A stretch of DNA of 43,373 nucleotides from Planctomycetota bacterium (GTDB taxonomy: Bacteria; Planctomycetota; Phycisphaerae; Sedimentisphaerales; Anaerohalosphaeraceae), in the NCBI GenBank assembly GCA_016873215.1, contig VGXU01000018.1:1-43373 (forward strand), read 5' to 3'. A model generated the notes under the pieces. It had not been told where the DNA came from, did not search any database, and saw only the letters and a list, made by a program, of their open reading frames with translations. Numbering within the stretch: position 1 is the first letter of the stretch; the number at the start of each line of letters is the position of its first letter. Below, piece after piece: positions 34,956-42,248 of the stretch. The position numbers and the translations under genes are program-made.

Positions 34956-36194
34956 TCACAAATCCTCATCCAGCAGATGTCCGAAGCGATTCTTCTTTGT
35001 GCGGAGATAATCGACGTTGTGTTTGCCCGGCCGGGCACGCAGCGGAATCTGCTCGACAATTTTAATCCCATACACTTCCAGCCGGCTGACCTTTTTGGGA
35101 TTATTGGTTAAAATCCGCACGTTGCTTAGTCCCAAATCCCGGCAAATCTGCGCCCCGACGCCATAGTCGCGTTTGTCGGCCATAAAGCCCAGCTTCAAAT
35201 TGGCATCGACCGTATCCAGCCCTTCCTCCTGCAGTTTATACGCCCGCAGCTTATTGGCCAGCCCGATGCCCCGTCCTTCCTGACGCAGATAAATCAGCGC
35301 TCCCTTGCCTTCCTTCTCAATCATTTCCATCGCGGTAACCATCTGGTAGCCGCATTCGCACCGCTGCGAATGAAACAAATCCCCCGTCATGCATTCCGAA
35401 TGCACGCGAATCAGCACCGGCTTCGGGTGTTCAATGGGATTGCCGTTATTGTCAAGTTTGCCGATGCCGCCCTTGCACAGCGCCAAATGCGGCTCGGATA
35501 CGCCGGGACTTTCATAGCCAATCATCGTGAATGTGCCGTAATCGGTCGGCAGCACAATTTCCTGAATCCGCTTGACGATACGCTCCCGCTGAAGGCGATA
35601 CTCAACCAGCTTGGCAATCGAAGTCATTTTAAGGTTGTGTTCTTTGCAGTATTCTTTCAACTGCGGCACACGGGCCATCGTACCGTCGTCATTCATAATC
35701 TCGCAGATGACGCCGACGGGTTCCATCTCGGCCAGTTTCATTAAATCCACCGCCCCTTCGGTTTGTCCGACACGCACCAGCACGCCGCCGTCGCGAGCGC
35801 GCAGCGGAAAAATATGCCCGGGGCGGGCAAAGTCCATCGCCTTAACGTCGGGTCTGGCCAGCATCTTGATTGTCGCCGCCCTGTCGAAAGCGCTGATGCC
35901 CGTCGTGATGCCCTGCCGGGCATCGACCGTCACCGTGAAACCTGTTCCCAGCGCCGCGGTATTTTCCGCCGTCTGAGGATGCAGGCCGAGGCGGTCGCAT
36001 TTTTCTGCCGGCATCGGTACGCAAATCATCCCCCGCCCTTCTTTCGTCATAAAGTTAACGATTTCAGGCGTAATTTTCTCGGCGGCGCAAACCAAATCGC
36101 CCTCGTTTTCACGGTCTTCATCATCAACCAGAACAATCACCCGGCCATGTCGAAGCTCGTCGAGTATTTCGGATATTTCGCTGAACGCAGTCAT
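34956..36194 (-). CDS. ribBA: bifunctional DHBP synthase / GTP cyclohydrolase II
   Basis: A 412-residue riboflavin biosynthesis enzyme. The N-terminal RibB domain (to about 205) makes 3,4-dihydroxybutanone 4-phosphate from ribulose 5-phosphate and shows [29 protein letters not shown] and [19 protein letters not shown]. The C-terminal RibA domain opens the GTP imidazole ring and shows the zinc site [29 protein letters not shown], and [12 protein letters not shown]. All key residues are intact in both domains. The start overlaps the pgsA stop by 4 bp (ATGA), so translation is coupled. No FMN riboswitch is seen. Confidence 0.96.
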   Translation of the reverse strand: MTAFSEISEILDELRHGRVIVLVDDEDRENEGDLVCAAEKITPEIVNFMTKEGRGMICVPMPAEKCDRLGLHPQTAENTAALGTGFTVTVDARQGITTGISAFDRAATIKMLARPDVKAMDFARPGHIFPLRARDGGVLVRVGQTEGAVDLMKLAEMEPVGVICEIMNDDGTMARVPQLKEYCKEHNLKMTSIAKLVEYRLQRERIVKRIQEIVLPTDYGTFTMIGYESPGVSEPHLALCKGGIGKLDNNGNPIEHPKPVLIRVHSECMTGDLFHSQRCECGYQMVTAMEMIEKEGKGALIYLRQEGRGIGLANKLRAYKLQEEGLDTVDANLKLGFMADKRDYGVGAQICRDLGLSNVRILTNNPKKVSRLEVYGIKIVEQIPLRARPGKHNVDYLRTKKNRFGHLLDEDL

Positions 36195-36826
36195 TTTTTC
36201 CCTGTTTTCTCTTTTTCGGCATCTTCCTGTCGGTTTTGCTGCTGCTCAAACTGGCTAATATACCGCAAACCGTCGTGAATGTAAATCGTCACGGCCAATA
36301 TCGCCGCAACCCCCGCAGACCACCAGCATATCGGCACCCATATGGCCCACCCTGAAAGCCATTGCGTCATCTCCGGCGCAATCAGAATCGACGCCACCAT
36401 TACTAACTGTAAGAACGTCGCTAATTTGCCCACCCAGACCGGCGCGATGCGTACATGGTCGGTCAGAAAATAAAACGTCATAAATCCCAGACACAGCAGC
36501 GCATCTTTGCCAAGAATCAGAATGACCACTTCCAGCGGCAATTGAAATCCCGGCACCGCAAATCGCTGCGACGCCAGCAGGATACACGCACAGGTGATTA
36601 AAAGCTTGTCGGCCATCGGGTCCAGAAACGCGCCCAGACGTGTCGCCTGTTTCTTCACGCGGGCTAAATAACCGTCAACGGCGTCGCTGACAGCCATCAC
36701 AACAAAAATGCCCAGGGCGGCATACCGATAAAACGAAGAATGATTCGCCTCGACCATACACAGCACAAATGGGATTATCAGAATGATTCGTAAAAGCGTA
36801 ATCTGGTTTGCCGCCGTTAGCCGCAT
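36191..36826 (-). CDS. pgsA: CDP-diacylglycerol-glycerol-3-phosphate phosphatidyltransferase
   Basis: A 211-residue inner-membrane enzyme that makes phosphatidylglycerol phosphate. The CDP-alcohol phosphotransferase motif is complete: D-x2-D-G-x2-A-R in SDAVDGYLAR, then G-x3-D-x3-D in GAFLDPMADK. About five or six helices flank it. The opening AANQITLLRIILIIPFVL is typical of PgsA rather than phosphatidylserine or cardiolipin synthases. A hydrophilic tail ([18 protein letters not shown]) is longer than usual. GGGAG stands 7 nt before the ATG. It is the first gene of the pgsA-ribBA-orf operon. Confidence 0.9.
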   Translation of the reverse strand: MRLTAANQITLLRIILIIPFVLCMVEANHSSFYRYAALGIFVVMAVSDAVDGYLARVKKQATRLGAFLDPMADKLLITCACILLASQRFAVPGFQLPLEVVILILGKDALLCLGFMTFYFLTDHVRIAPVWVGKLATFLQLVMVASILIAPEMTQWLSGWAIWVPICWWSAGVAAILAVTIYIHDGLRYISQFEQQQNRQEDAEKEKTGKK

Positions 36827-36853
36827 TTACACGCTCCCAACTTCTTTATGTAG

Positions 36854-36982
36854 CACAGCCGCCCCGGCTGTGAAATCTGGTTTTACAGACAGCAGCCCGG
36901 AGCGCAAGGATTTTTCTTTATGTATCATCCGCCGCAGGTGGATTCCTCAATTTTGCCTTTTAATTTTTACCTTTTTACTTTT
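36854..36982. repeat. intergenic repeat block between pgsA and the SDR gene
   Basis: CACAGCC (36854-36860) pairs with GGCTGTG (36866-36872) around GCCCC. Further on lie a GC-rich segment with CAGCCCGGAGCGC and the imperfect dyad ATCCGCCGCAGGTGGAT. The block ends, next to the SDR TAG, with an A-rich tract (minus strand AAAAGTAAAAAGGTAAAAAT...) containing GGCAAAATTGAGGA (36957-36944). Confidence 0.6.
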
Positions 36983-37735
36983 CTATATGTTCCGACCGCC
37001 ATCTATTTGTAAAACCTGGCCGGTGATGTAATCATTGCGAATCAGAAATACCACCGCTTCGGCAACTTCCTCAGGCAGCGCGAACCGACCCAGCGGAATA
37101 CGCGAAATCGCTTTTTGCTTATGCTCCTCGCCCAGCGACTCCGGCCAAGTCACAACCCCCGGCGCAACAGCGTTAACCGTTATCGCCGGAGCCAGCTCCT
37201 TGGCCAGCGATTGCGTCATCGCTATCAGGCCCGCTTTGGATGCACAGTATTCCGCATACTCCGCCCACGGATGCAGACCGCCGACATCGGCGATGTTAAT
37301 AATTTTGGCCCGGACCAAAGCGGACCTGGCCGCAGAGCCGTTTTGCCCGGCTGTTCTTTTAACAAATGCCCGAGAAACAAGCAGCGGCGCCGCCAGATTC
37401 ATGTCCAGTATTTCACGAATGGATTGCGGCGTGATTTCGTTTAATTTCCTCCTCCCGAAAACCGCCGCCGAATTAACCTGCACTTGAATGGGGCCAAACC
37501 CGGAGGCCTTTTCAAACAGGCCATCAATCTGTTCCGGGCTGCGTAAATCCGCCTGCAAAACCGTCGCTTTCCGGCCCAGCCGAACAATATCGCCCGCAAG
37601 CTGCCCCGCCCGGTCGGCCCGCGTATGATAATGACAGACACAATCCGCCCCCCCGCGGGCCAGTGCCATCGCAATCGCCCCGCCAAGCGTTCCGGTCGAG
37701 CCGGTAATCAGACAACTGATATTGGTAAGTTCCAT
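36983..37735 (-). CDS. SDR-family oxidoreductase (FabG/pteridine-reductase-like)
   Basis: A 250-residue short-chain dehydrogenase. The cofactor motif is LITGSTGTLGGAIAMAL; the HYHTRADRAG segment after beta-2 suggests NADPH. NSAAVFGRRKL replaces the usual NNAG core, and the catalytic Tyr and Lys lie in YAEYCASKAG. Y-C-A-S-K and APGVVTWPE resemble FolM/pteridine reductase-like SDRs more than FabG proper, but the substrate is not clear. The frame extends to 37771, yet the ATG at 37735 (MELTNISCLITG) gives a normal N-terminus and sits 7 nt after a -10 hexamer, suggesting a leaderless mRNA. It is divergent from pdxJ. Confidence 0.8.
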   Translation of the reverse strand: MELTNISCLITGSTGTLGGAIAMALARGGADCVCHYHTRADRAGQLAGDIVRLGRKATVLQADLRSPEQIDGLFEKASGFGPIQVQVNSAAVFGRRKLNEITPQSIREILDMNLAAPLLVSRAFVKRTAGQNGSAARSALVRAKIINIADVGGLHPWAEYAEYCASKAGLIAMTQSLAKELAPAITVNAVAPGVVTWPESLGEEHKQKAISRIPLGRFALPEEVAEAVVFLIRNDYITGQVLQIDGGRNI

Positions 37736-37742
37736 AAGCGAA

Positions 37743-37771
37743 ATACTACGACAAATCGACGCTCTTGACAA
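37743..37771 (-). promoter_or_regulatory. candidate leaderless promoter of the SDR gene
   Basis: Minus-strand TTGTCA (37771-37766) and TAGTAT (37748-37743) are 17 bp apart. The -10 ends 7 nt before the ATG, so transcription would begin at or next to the start codon. No Shine-Dalgarno is present. Confidence 0.45.
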
Positions 37772-37785
37772 GAAGAACTATTTGC

Positions 37786-37813
37786 TTGCCGAAACCTCCC
37801 GTCACGCTATAAT
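37786..37813 (+). promoter_or_regulatory. promoter of pdxJ
   Basis: TTGCCG at 37786-37791 and a perfect TATAAT at 37808-37813 are 16 bp apart. The leader would be about 23 nt and contains AGGAAATTCTT before the ATG. Confidence 0.6.
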
Positions 37814-37842
37814 GGCCTGCCGGTATAAATCAGGAAATTCTT

Positions 37843-38562
37843 ATGGCAGTACTCAATGTTAATATCGATCATGTGGCGACTATTCGTCAGGCGCGTCTGG
37901 CCGACGAGCCGGACCCGGCCTGGGCCGCGATGGAATGTGAACTGGCCGGCGCCAACGGCATCACCGTCCATCTGCGTCAGGACCGCCGGCACATCAACGA
38001 CCGCGACGTCCGCGTCCTCAAAGAAACCGTCGCCGGCAAATTCAATCTTGAAATGTCGCTGGCCGAGCCGATTGTCAAAATCGCCGAGCAGGTCGTACCC
38101 GACCAGGTCACGCTCGTGCCGGAAAATCGCGCCGAACTGACCACCGAAGGCGGCCTCGAATGCGCCGGCAACCTCAAACGGCTCATCTATGTTGTCAAAC
38201 GAATGCACAAAAAAGGTATCCTCGTCAGCGCCTTTATTGCGCCCGATGAGAAACAAATTCTGGCTTCGGCGGAGGCCGGCTGCGACGCCGTGGAACTGCA
38301 CACCGGCTTTTACGCCAACGCCAAAACCGATAAGACTGTCGAAAAGGCGCTGAATGAATTGCGGGACGCACGCGATATCGCCGTCGCCGCCGGGCTGATT
38401 GTCCACGCCGGACACGGCCTGACCTATCGCAATATCCAGCCCGTCGCCCGCATTGAAGGCCTGTGCGAATTTAATATCGGCCATAGCATTGTCTCCCGCG
38501 CTGTCATCGTCGGAATGCAAAAGGCCGTCAAAGAAATGCGGCGGCTGATAGAAAAACTATAA
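37843..38562 (+). CDS. pdxJ: pyridoxine 5'-phosphate synthase
   Basis: A 239-residue TIM barrel that condenses 1-deoxyxylulose 5-phosphate with 3-amino-2-oxopropyl phosphate to form the vitamin B6 ring. The opening LNVNIDHVATIRQAR carries Asp and His of the active site. ITVHLRQDRRHIND, NLEMSLAEP with its Glu, VTLVPENR, VELHTGFYA, and VHAGHGLTYRN with its His are all standard PdxJ segments. Length is usual. It has its own promoter, is followed 77 bp later by dapA, and is divergent from the SDR gene. Confidence 0.97.
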   Translation: MAVLNVNIDHVATIRQARLADEPDPAWAAMECELAGANGITVHLRQDRRHINDRDVRVLKETVAGKFNLEMSLAEPIVKIAEQVVPDQVTLVPENRAELTTEGGLECAGNLKRLIYVVKRMHKKGILVSAFIAPDEKQILASAEAGCDAVELHTGFYANAKTDKTVEKALNELRDARDIAVAAGLIVHAGHGLTYRNIQPVARIEGLCEFNIGHSIVSRAVIVGMQKAVKEMRRLIEKL

Positions 38563-38639
38563 AAAAGCCCCGAGCATCAGCGACGGGACAAAACAATAGC
38601 GTGAAGCGCAAGCGACACGATAAAACACGGAGAAATTTT

Positions 38640-39518
38640 ATGTTTCACGGCGCAATAACAGCCCTCATAACGCCCTTCAGCGATGGGCAGGTGGATTACG
38701 AAACGCTCGAAGAACTCGTCGAGTTCCAAATTGAAAGCGGCATCGACGGCATCGCACCCGTCGGCACCACCGGCGAATCACCCACGCTGTCTTACGACGA
38801 ACACAAAGAAGTCATCCGCCGCGTCGTGGATATCGCTGACGGCCGTGTCCCCGTCATCGCGGGCACCGGCTCCAACAGCACCGCCGAAGCGATTGAGCTG
38901 ACCGAATTCGCCAAAAAAGCCGGCGCCGACGCATCGCTGCAGGTCTGCCCCTACTACAACAAACCGACGCAGGAAGGCTTTTTCCAGCACTTCAAAACGA
39001 TTACCGAAGAAGTGGACCTGCCGCTGGTGCTCTACAATATCCCCGGACGCTGCGGCGGCGCAGGGCTCGCCATCGAAACAATCGAACGGCTGGCACAAAT
39101 AGAAAACATCGTGGCGATTAAAGAAGCCACAGGCTCCCTCGATTTCGCCGCCGAAATCGCCCAGCGCACGGAACTGACGCTTCTGTCCGGCGACGATTCG
39201 CTCACGCTGCCCATCGCCGCCATCGGCGGAAAAGGCGTCATCAGCGTTGTCGCCAATATCGTCCCCGCTGATGTCAAAGCAATGACCGACCTGATTCTCG
39301 AAGGCGATTTCGTCTCGGCCCGTAAATGGCACCGCAAGCTCTTTCCTTTGGCCAAGAGTATGCTCGGTATGGCTACCAATCCCATCCCCATCAAGGCCGC
39401 CGCCGCAATACTCGGCATGGCCTCCGAAGAACTCCGCCTGCCGATGGTGCCGCTGGACGACAGCCAGAAAGCCAAACTGCAAGCCATCCTCAAGGACTAC
39501 GGCCTGCTCGAAGAATAA
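38640..39518 (+). CDS. dapA: 4-hydroxy-tetrahydrodipicolinate synthase
   Basis: A 292-residue TIM barrel, first enzyme of the lysine/diaminopimelate branch, condensing pyruvate with aspartate semialdehyde. The Schiff-base lysine is in IVAIKEATGS, the catalytic Tyr in VLYNIPGRCG, and the paired Thr in APVGTTGESPTL. The pyruvate carboxylate loop and the CPYYNKPTQEG strand are intact. The frame opens at a GTG at 38601, but GGAG stands 7 nt before the ATG at 38640 (MFHGAITALITPF). It follows pdxJ closely and may share its transcript. NAL-superfamily relatives (KDG aldolase, sialate lyase) exist, but the motifs favour DapA. Confidence 0.94.
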   Translation: MFHGAITALITPFSDGQVDYETLEELVEFQIESGIDGIAPVGTTGESPTLSYDEHKEVIRRVVDIADGRVPVIAGTGSNSTAEAIELTEFAKKAGADASLQVCPYYNKPTQEGFFQHFKTITEEVDLPLVLYNIPGRCGGAGLAIETIERLAQIENIVAIKEATGSLDFAAEIAQRTELTLLSGDDSLTLPIAAIGGKGVISVVANIVPADVKAMTDLILEGDFVSARKWHRKLFPLAKSMLGMATNPIPIKAAAAILGMASEELRLPMVPLDDSQKAKLQAILKDYGLLEE

Positions 39519-39557
39519 GACCTTTCCGCCCAAATAAATCACGAAATAGGGCAAAAA

Positions 39558-39590
39558 GCTGTCATTGCCGCGAAGGCGGGAATACAGCAT
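39558..39590. repeat. palindromic dispersed repeat after dapA
   Basis: GTCATTGCCGCGAAGGCGGG followed by AATACAG forms a hairpin with one mismatch and resembles the units at 15856 and 30052. Confidence 0.55.
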
Positions 39591-39614
39591 TTGCCGTAAA
39601 GGCTTAATTTACAA

Positions 39615-39645
39615 TGAATTACGGCATTTTATATGCCATAAATCA
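39615..39645 (+). promoter_or_regulatory. dyad upstream of the second PEP-CTERM promoter
   Basis: TGAATTACGGCAT and ATGCCATAAATCA are inverted repeats with 11 of 13 matches around TTTAT. The dyad lies 30 bp upstream of the -35, centred near -80 from the predicted start, consistent with an activator site. Confidence 0.4.
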
Positions 39646-39674
39646 TTTTCTATCCCTAAAACCATAGATATAGA

Positions 39675-39703
39675 TTGACTTTTATGGCCTGAGTTAATAT
39701 AAT
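39675..39703 (+). promoter_or_regulatory. sigma-70 promoter of the second PEP-CTERM gene
   Basis: TTGACT at 39675-39680 and perfect TATAAT at 39698-39703 are 17 bp apart, giving a leader of about 50 nt. Confidence 0.75.
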
Positions 39704-39758
39704 GTATGGCGAGTCCTCAGTAGAGGACATATTTGAATTTTTGGAGAGGAGTGAGTGT

Positions 39759-40424
39759 ATGAGAACACGTAATTTAGGTATCATTTTTGCGGTATGCGCA
39801 ATTCTGTCTTTCACACAGCCGTCCTTAGCCACCGTTCTGGCCGTATGGGACTTCGGCGACAGCAGCGCTTTCTACACGGAAGCCCCGGCCTACTATAACA
39901 CCGTTGCCGCGCCGACTCTTGTGATTGCAGGCGGAACAAAAGACATCGATGGTAAAAACGGCGTCGCCTATACCGACGCGGCAGGCATCGCCCATATCGC
40001 CGGGCAAGCGGGAGCATGGGACGACATCAAAGTCAGCGGCAGCAACGCTTCGTGGATCGTAACCCTTAATACCACCGGCTTCCATGCGTTGGCCATTCGC
40101 TGGGATTACAGGTCGGAAAAAGCAACCAGTTTCGACCTTGCCTATCGTACAACCGTCGGCGGAAGCTGGACGCAACTCAAGGATAATTACGCCATTACAC
40201 CCAACTGGGCTGCGGGAACATTCAATTCTGTGGCGCTGGACTTATCCAGCTTTACCGCACTGAACAATCAGTCGTATCTCCAGCTTCGTGTGGATGACCT
40301 CGTGGAAGGCCCCGGCAACGATAAATTCGCATTCGACAATCTCGAAATCACTGGCGTGCCCGAACCGACAACTCTTCTGCTGCTCGGACTGGGTGCGATG
40401 CTGCTGAAGAAAACAAAGCACTAA
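39759..40424 (+). CDS. PEP-CTERM sorted surface protein
   Basis: A 221-residue secreted protein: signal peptide MRTRNLGIIFAVCAILSF, a beta-rich body that begins VLAVWDFGDSSAFYTE and has a jelly-roll-like end (FNSVALDLSSF..., FAFDNLEITG), then VPEPTTLLLLGLGAMLL and KKTKH as exosortase signal. Proteins with this body are common among planctomycete and verrucomicrobial PEP-CTERM proteins and are probably surface or matrix components. GAGGAG stands before the ATG at 39759; the frame extends upstream to 39702 without a signal-like start. It is monocistronic with its own promoter and terminator and lacks the LuxR box seen at the other PEP-CTERM gene. Confidence 0.88.
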   Translation: MRTRNLGIIFAVCAILSFTQPSLATVLAVWDFGDSSAFYTEAPAYYNTVAAPTLVIAGGTKDIDGKNGVAYTDAAGIAHIAGQAGAWDDIKVSGSNASWIVTLNTTGFHALAIRWDYRSEKATSFDLAYRTTVGGSWTQLKDNYAITPNWAAGTFNSVALDLSSFTALNNQSYLQLRVDDLVEGPGNDKFAFDNLEITGVPEPTTLLLLGLGAMLLKKTKH

Positions 40425-40454
40425 GCCTGAAACTTGATTCGTAATCGAAGACCC

Positions 40455-40491
40455 AAAGCTCTCCGGCCGGAATACCCGGAGGGCTTTTTTT
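40455..40491 (+). terminator. Rho-independent terminator after the second PEP-CTERM gene
   Basis: AGCTCTCCGG pairs with CCGGAGGGCT (one G-U) across a 9-nt loop and is followed by TTTTTT. Confidence 0.9.
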
Positions 40492-40558
40492 ACAGCCTTT
40501 AATACCATACTGAAAAGCAGACTTCGAGCTTTTCAAATATGAAAGCTTTTTTTGAACG

Positions 40559-40891
40559 GTGAGGTGGAGACCGCAGGTGAGCCCGACAGAACACGTAGAG
40601 GTTTTCTTCACCTGTTCTCCTGCTCCAAACTCACCTGCTCTAACTTTTCGGCAGAGCCGAAAAAAGTGGGCAGGGGTGGATTCGACAGACACACCCGTAA
40701 AGCCTTTACAATCAAACCAGTTAGAGAGTATGGCAGAAAATACCGATGTGTCAAGTGGTACTGAATATGGTACTGGACAAAATAATACTCTTTCCCCTGA
40801 TTTGGCCGAAATTGTCCGGGTCTGGCCGGGGCTGCCGGATAAAATCAAAAAACAAATTCTTACATTGGCTGCTAAAAGTAGATTATTATAA
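40559..40891 (+). pseudogene. orphan ORF, possible C-terminal remnant of a larger gene
   Basis: An open frame of 110 codons whose only protein-like part is the last 50 residues: an acidic, Thr/Asn-rich linker, then LSPDLAEIVRVWPGLPDKIK and KQILTLAAKSRLL. From memory, tails of the form DLAxIIxxWPxLPxxIKxxIL occur at the C-termini of planctomycete integrase-like and other ORFs, so this may be a leftover of such a gene. An internal ATG at 40730 (MAENTDVSSG) behind GAGAG could give a 53-residue protein. Low complexity before that point argues against a real long gene. The 176 bases after it hold nothing recognisable. Confidence 0.3.
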
Positions 40892-41067
40892 TATTTTGCC
40901 CATATATACATTTAATAAAGATGTACCAATATCATGAGGTAGTACCCTTATTTTACGTTGAGCATTTTATCGAAAATAAAGGACTTATGAAAAGTCTGGT
41001 TGATTATGCTACATGCTCATAGGAGTATTTTTCGCCGAAAGGCTAAGCCACCAATGGCCTGCCCCGA

Positions 41068-42093
41068 TTAGTTTAGTTGACATACAGGATTATATTTATC
41101 GCCGCACCATAGCCAACTCTGAGCCAGTAGAGCCAAGTCTTCCAGGTTCACAAAACAGTCGTTATTGATATCGGAAGAATTTTTTAAACAACGATACATA
41201 ATAAAGGCATTGTCGCTGGTGTCAAATATTGTTGGATTGTTCGCAGAAGCAACTCTTACCAAACAGTTTTCGGAATCAACATCGGGAACAGTCCATTCAT
41301 AACTCCCTGTATTTAACACACCGGATTCAATCGAAACCCATGAGAATCCGTTGTCCTCAGAATATTCAATATTAACACTGGGCATCTCTCCAAAAGAGGT
41401 ATACTCAATTTCAACGATTCTCCCACCTAAATAGCGTTCTCCGCCATTCGGGGTAATAACATAGACCGTCGCAGGTTTGGAAACAACTTCTGTTTTTACC
41501 ACACCCTTATTAACATCGACAGAGAACTTTACGGCCTCCAACTCTGTAGTCGTAATGCTCATGTTGGCGGTGTTTATGGATCGGCCATCGATACTAATAG
41601 AATCCCAAGTACCAATTACAACGGGTTTGTATTGATAGGTACCGGGTGGCAGTTCCATGGTCAGACTGTAACTGCCATTGTCGAAAAACATTTGATTTGT
41701 CGTGTTTGTATTGTCCCAGTTATTAAAGTCACCTGTGAGCGTCCATGTGTCCGGATCGGTACTCACTGCTAAGCGATACTGTGAGGGCAGCCAGCCATCC
41801 GATACGGCGTTTGTGTTGAATGTGATTGTGATGGTACCGGAAGCATCGGCATAAAACCAACTGTTCGCGCCGGGATAACTCCATAACCAATCCCCATTGG
41901 TGATTTTAAACTCATGCCTTCCGGGGTCAATCCCGCTTAGGGACACTGACCAAATTCCACTTGAAGTTTCAGTCATCAGATTGCCCGCTGCGTTCCAGCC
42001 GTTGAAGTCCCCAGCAACATAGTATGCCGCATTGACTGAAGCAACCGCTCCCATAACCATCATAGCTATCCATGTAAACAATGTTTTTTTCAT
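41068..42093 (-). CDS. secreted protein with starch-binding-like modules and a dockerin-like C-terminus
   Basis: A 341-residue exported protein. The signal peptide is MKKTLFTWIAMMVMGAVASVNA. Two modules resembling glycogen/starch-binding domains (CBM48/SusE type) follow: YYVAGDFNGWNAAGN at about 23 and LTGDFNNWDNTN at about 120. An immunoglobulin-like domain opens VITPNGGERYLGGRIVEIEY and includes IEYSEDNGFSW. The end, DINNDCFVNLEDLALLAQSW, is a single dockerin-type calcium-binding repeat as seen at the ends of many planctomycete secreted proteins. It probably binds glycans or attaches to a surface complex; no catalytic domain is present. GGAGGCAGG precedes the ATG at 42093. It starts 23 bp after the orphan PEP-CTERM tail. 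Confidence 0.75.
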   Translation of the reverse strand: MKKTLFTWIAMMVMGAVASVNAAYYVAGDFNGWNAAGNLMTETSSGIWSVSLSGIDPGRHEFKITNGDWLWSYPGANSWFYADASGTITITFNTNAVSDGWLPSQYRLAVSTDPDTWTLTGDFNNWDNTNTTNQMFFDNGSYSLTMELPPGTYQYKPVVIGTWDSISIDGRSINTANMSITTTELEAVKFSVDVNKGVVKTEVVSKPATVYVITPNGGERYLGGRIVEIEYTSFGEMPSVNIEYSEDNGFSWVSIESGVLNTGSYEWTVPDVDSENCLVRVASANNPTIFDTSDNAFIMYRCLKNSSDINNDCFVNLEDLALLAQSWLWCGDKYNPVCQLN

Positions 42094-42116
42094 CTTTCCT
42101 GCCTCCAAAATTAAAG

Positions 42117-42206
42117 TTATCGTTTTCTAATCAGCAATCCGCCCAAACCCAACAGCAAAAGCGTGCAGGGTTCGGGGATTGCATATCTATTTTTTCGATC
42201 CTCGCT
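42117..42206 (-). pseudogene. orphan PEP-CTERM tail, in frame with the upstream gene but cut off by stops
   Basis: After a TGA at 42209-42207 the minus strand encodes 29 residues ending IPEPCTLLLLGLGGLLIRKR and TAA, a complete PEP-CTERM sorting signal. It has no start codon of its own. It is in the same frame as the gene ending at 42249, separated by TAA, 13 codons and TGA. The most direct reading is that it was once the C-terminus of that protein. Confidence 0.65.
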
Positions 42207-42209
42207 TCA

Positions 42210-42248
42210 CTCGGATGTAAAAAGGGTAAAAGAGTAAAAGAATAAAGG
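42210..42248. repeat. A-rich repeat abutting the stop codon of the formylglycine-fold gene
   Basis: The plus strand reads GTAAAAAGGGTAAAAGAGTA and continues A-rich up to the TAA (read on the minus strand) at 42251-42249. Its composition and the GTAAAAAGG core resemble the repeats after hisF and the SDR gene, here in the opposite orientation. Confidence 0.5.

Noticed and set aside
39518-39760. Extended N-terminus of the second PEP-CTERM protein from 39702.
   Set aside because: It would begin at the predicted transcription start and hide the signal peptide; GAGGAG supports 39759.
30124-40945. The 11-mer ATGAGGTAGTA occurs near 30124 and again near 40934.
   Set aside because: Only two copies, unlike contexts, and no dyad or promoter link; chance is plausible.
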